From contig JAFUOO010000012.1 in NCBI GenBank assembly GCA_017472685.1, positions 124,001 through 188,000 on the forward strand: a DNA stretch of 64,000 nt. Reading direction: 5' to 3'. Numbering within the stretch: position 1 is the stretch's first letter; each line of letters starts with the position of its first letter. Origin of the DNA: Clostridia bacterium. Lineage in GTDB: Bacteria > Bacillota > Clostridia > UMGS1883. This document shows positions 61,486-64,000 of this stretch, piece after piece. Made by a program: the position numbers and the translations under genes. Below the pieces are notes generated by a model. The model was given only the letters and a program-made list of their open reading frames with translations. It had not been told where the DNA came from and searched no databases.

Positions 61486-62679
61486 CTATAAATATCTTTT
61501 AAGAAATTCTTTTAATGTCTGCGGAATCATGCTCTTAATTTGACTGGAATATTTATGAAATCCGATTTTTTCATTAAAACGTTTATTCAAACCAATCCAG
61601 CCCTGTTTTTTATAGAGCTCAATTATCACTTCACGATTTCCGATTTCACTTGGTTGACTTAACTGGGGATTATGACTTGCTGCTGATTTAAAATCAGATA
61701 ATTGCAAATCGATGTTTTCTTTGGATTTTTCAAGAAAGTGTTTTCCGCGTTCTGTATTAACAACAATCAGCGATATTCCTTTAGCAGCATTCCAACCATC
61801 CTTTTTGATAAGCTCCGGATGCTCTTTTTCTATCCCCCAGAAATCACCTATTGTTATATCGGCAGGTCGGTGCTCAGATGCGTATTTGCATTTATAGCAG
61901 TTTTCTCTGTAAATCCATCCTTTTAAGAAATAATAAAAATATGACGATGCACTTTGCCAAAGCTTATATTTCTTTGAATTAATTACGACAGAGCCATTAA
62001 TTCCCCAACCGATACCTTTATCACGGAATGTAAATTTCTTAGCCTTGCCACCATACCGATTTTCTAAAACGGCAATATAATCTTTTAACATTTTGTTGCT
62101 GGGCACACCATGACAAACAATGTCGACAGTTATAAGATTTTCATATTCTTTTCCCAAAAAACCTTTTAATCCGTCAATTTGGCAGGGTGTTCCGGAATAC
62201 AGTACTTTTATATTCGAATCAAGAAGCTTTTTTACTTCTGAATATGTTCTTTCAGTATTACTCTGAGCATACTTTGACCCCTGCAATTTATGTAGCTCAT
62301 CTGTATTATTTATAGCGCAATGCCTTATTTCAAAATCGGGGGTGAACTCTGCCCCAAAAACGACACCGTTGTCGGATAACATCGTTATTGCAAAAGAAGC
62401 AAAAATACCACCGGAGGCTGAATGTTCAAGAATTTCAGTATGCTTTGTAACAGCAGCATAGGTTTCTTCAGGAGAGTTACTGCAAACACTGTTTTGAAAA
62501 TTACATACTGTTTGGCACTTTCCGCAACCAACACACAAATTTTCATCAATATCAGGATATAAAAATCCGCATTCATCCTCTTGAAAATTTATTGCATTCA
62601 TAGGACAAATATTTAAACATGCTCCGCACGCGCAGCAGTCCTCTTTTTTGCTAAATAGTGTTGGTATAGTTTTGTTCAT
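61486..62679 (-). CDS. FrhB-like iron-sulfur protein of polysaccharide locus (copy 2)
   Basis: A 397-residue homologue of the gene at 57368. Two [4Fe-4S] clusters are visible as CCACGACLNICP (15-26) and CVGCGKCQTVCN (48-59), followed by HSASGGIFASFAITML, YSGTPCQIDGLKGFL and CYKCKYASEHRPADITIGDFWG. It lies directly next to a pyruvyl transferase gene (2 bp gap), repeating the pairing. Confidence 0.87.
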   Translation of the reverse strand: MNKTIPTLFSKKEDCCACGACLNICPMNAINFQEDECGFLYPDIDENLCVGCGKCQTVCNFQNSVCSNSPEETYAAVTKHTEILEHSASGGIFASFAITMLSDNGVVFGAEFTPDFEIRHCAINNTDELHKLQGSKYAQSNTERTYSEVKKLLDSNIKVLYSGTPCQIDGLKGFLGKEYENLITVDIVCHGVPSNKMLKDYIAVLENRYGGKAKKFTFRDKGIGWGINGSVVINSKKYKLWQSASSYFYYFLKGWIYRENCYKCKYASEHRPADITIGDFWGIEKEHPELIKKDGWNAAKGISLIVVNTERGKHFLEKSKENIDLQLSDFKSAASHNPQLSQPSEIGNREVIIELYKKQGWIGLNKRFNEKIGFHKYSSQIKSMIPQTLKEFLKRYL

Positions 62680-62681
62680 AT

Positions 62682-63809
62682 TTACACACCTTTCAAAAGC
62701 TGAATTTCATTCAAAACTTGCGTTAAATATAAATTCGCCTTTTTTCGCTCCGTATTCAAGATTTCGTCTGCCTTAGTAAAATTGATTACTCTTTCATAAT
62801 CAGCAACATCGGGAATGTCTTCATATCCTGAGCTTTCAAGACCCGTCAAAGATAAAATACTCCTCAAACGGCTGCTCGCTTCTTCAGGATATATGACAAA
62901 AAATTTCGTGTGGAAAAGAATTGAAAATACCGTAGCATGAAAAGAATCTGTAACCACACACTCTGCATCACGTATCAAACCAAGGTATTCTTCAATTTTG
63001 GGACACCACTTGAGTGTGCCTTTTCTTATAATGTCATGAATGTTATAGCTTATATTGTATACGCTGCAACCATATTTCTTGCCTAAAGCAGTGGCAAATT
63101 CATCAATACGTTTGTCATGATGAAGATTATAAGTAACAATATATTTCTTATTCCTGTACTTATCCGAAGTATACTTTTGCCAATCATCGCCTGTAAATAA
63201 AAGCGTAGGGTCCAATACCTGCTTTGCGTTTAAGCCTAATGCTTCTATCACACCTACACCTACGTTCTCACGTACAGTAATATGCTTGTAACTACTTAAA
63301 AGCGGAGCTACCTGCTCTGCCTCTTCATTGCTCAGTTTTTCGTTACCTATGCTTGCTGCATAAGAAAACTTATACTTATCATCCGGAACAAAGCTGAGGT
63401 ACAAAGGTCTGTCCACACCTTCGTTCCAGTGGCTGTTCCAAACCTGGTCACTACCGGTGCAATAAGCATCAGAATCAGGAACATCGGCTGCTAATTCGTC
63501 TTCACTGCGATAAGTTTTTGGTGAAAGCTTAACATATTTTTTTAAAAACGAATCAAAAACCAATTTTTTCCTTATATATGAGATTGATATTATAGCTTGC
63601 GCTGCCAAAAGTAATATTTTATTGTTTTTTAATGTCTCACTTTTGTTTTTCAATCTTTTAAGGAGACCAAGGCTTGTATATCTTTCGGGATAATAGTCGA
63701 TAATTTCAGCTTCAGCACCATTATTTTCAATGAAATTCTGTGTTGCCAAAGTTTGTAGTGATGAACCATAATTTCGCACTCTATGTAAAGTAACAATACT
63801 TATTTTCAT
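62682..63809 (-). CDS. Polysaccharide pyruvyl transferase family protein (copy 3)
   Basis: A 375-residue protein. It starts SIVTLHRVRNYGSSLQTLATQNFIE, with DAYCTGSDQVWNSHWNEG, YAASIGNEKLSNEE, VRENVGVGVIEALGLNAKQVLDPTLLF and VVTDSFHATVFSILFHTKFFVIYP. It is followed two bases later by the FrhB-like gene and preceded by a glycosyltransferase that runs off the window. Confidence 0.88.
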   Translation of the reverse strand: MKISIVTLHRVRNYGSSLQTLATQNFIENNGAEAEIIDYYPERYTSLGLLKRLKNKSETLKNNKILLLAAQAIISISYIRKKLVFDSFLKKYVKLSPKTYRSEDELAADVPDSDAYCTGSDQVWNSHWNEGVDRPLYLSFVPDDKYKFSYAASIGNEKLSNEEAEQVAPLLSSYKHITVRENVGVGVIEALGLNAKQVLDPTLLFTGDDWQKYTSDKYRNKKYIVTYNLHHDKRIDEFATALGKKYGCSVYNISYNIHDIIRKGTLKWCPKIEEYLGLIRDAECVVTDSFHATVFSILFHTKFFVIYPEEASSRLRSILSLTGLESSGYEDIPDVADYERVINFTKADEILNTERKKANLYLTQVLNEIQLLKGV

Positions 63810-63823
63810 CTTAATACACCTTC

Positions 63824-64000
63824 TTATAAGCTTTTCAGATATGTGCGTATAGTTTCAACGGCTTTTGCTTTCTGTGATTTGTATTCGGCAAATTCATAGT
63901 CCCTTGCAATATTAATTACATCCAGAAGAGCTTCTCCGTCATTACACATAAGTATATATTTCATTTTTGAAAAATACTGTGCAATCTCCAGCTGGTGATC
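63824..64000 (-). CDS. Glycosyltransferase (GT28 C-terminal/PssE-like), C-terminal part
   Basis: Only the last 58 residues are visible; the gene enters from the right edge. The first visible residues, DHQLEIAQYFSKMKYILMCN, match the nucleotide-sugar-binding end of the GT28/Alg13/PssE group, where a conserved VNDHQ-E motif occurs. The tail is helical and charged. It is the upstream member of the same minus-strand polysaccharide operon, 14 bp before the pyruvyl transferase. Confidence 0.7.
   Translation of the reverse strand, partial: DHQLEIAQYFSKMKYILMCNDGEALLDVINIARDYEFAEYKSQKAKAVETIRTYLKSL

Noticed and set aside
57368..62679. F420-dependent hydrogenase subunits
   Set aside because: No hydrogenase large or small subunit or F420 genes are nearby; both genes are embedded in a polysaccharide locus next to pyruvyl transferases.
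1..64000. CRISPR array, insertion sequence, prophage or integrative element
   Set aside because: No regularly spaced repeat, transposase, integrase or phage structural gene was seen on either strand.

Overview
The window is a chromosomal segment from a moderately AT-rich, endospore-forming Clostridia bacterium (Bacillota), most likely an intestinal one. The evidence is a complete spoIIIAA-AH operon, a GerA-type germinant receptor operon, many Shine-Dalgarno (SD) sites close to AGGAGG, frequent GTG and TTG starts, an S-layer-homology protein, and a bile salt hydrolase with all the expected active-site residues. The species cannot be named from the sequence. I saw no insertion sequence, prophage, rRNA or CRISPR array; one tRNA (Glu, CTC) is present.

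Region 1 (1-10.1 kb, minus strand) holds the start of a secreted beta-propeller protein behind a cobalamin riboswitch, a DUF4430 (transcobalamin-like) lipoprotein, a YihY/BrkB membrane protein, an SLH-domain protein, L-arabinose isomerase, and gerA-gerB-gerC with a possible extra two-helix micro-gene. Region 2 (10.1-19.5 kb) holds an operon of lipoprotein, response regulator, histidine kinase and BspA-like repeat protein, a divergent ClC chloride channel, then yaiI with a cell-wall amidase, and ruvCAB. Region 3 (19.5-28.9 kb) has argGH on the plus strand facing a minus-strand operon of response regulator, histidine kinase, GerMN lipoprotein, HAD phosphatase, ABC-F ATPase and a degenerate isopropylmalate-dehydrogenase-like protein. 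Region 4 (29.0-35.8 kb, plus strand) is housekeeping: fhs, tsaE, tsaB, rpiB, nrdR, an aminotransferase, an RNA m5C methyltransferase and ppa.

Region 5 (35.8-48.6 kb, minus strand) holds the bile salt hydrolase, an unusual transcript with several strong SD sites each followed by a micro-ORF, a MATE transporter, a small membrane protein, tRNA-Glu, araD with a fucose/arabinose isomerase homologue, an Asp23 protein, the spoIIIA operon, and ilvA-ridA. Region 6 (48.65 kb to the right edge, minus strand) is a surface-polysaccharide locus: nucleotidyltransferase-like protein, flippase, polymerase/ligase, several glycosyltransferases, two hexapeptide acyltransferases, three polysaccharide pyruvyl transferases and two FrhB-like iron-sulfur proteins. 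It runs off the window inside a glycosyltransferase.

The least explained element is the 37,400-36,840 transcript. It has a near-consensus promoter with a palindrome upstream, at least four short ORFs with strong SD sites (two encoding a shared MIRAV peptide), and an intrinsic terminator just before the bile salt hydrolase gene. Next are the degenerate dehydrogenase homologue behind ABC-F, an MtrAB-LpqB-like arrangement outside Actinobacteria, a histidine kinase with no conventional start codon, and a micro-gene at the end of the ger operon. Start codons were often moved inward from the longest ORF because the SD site and the signal peptide or conserved N-terminus agree on an internal start.
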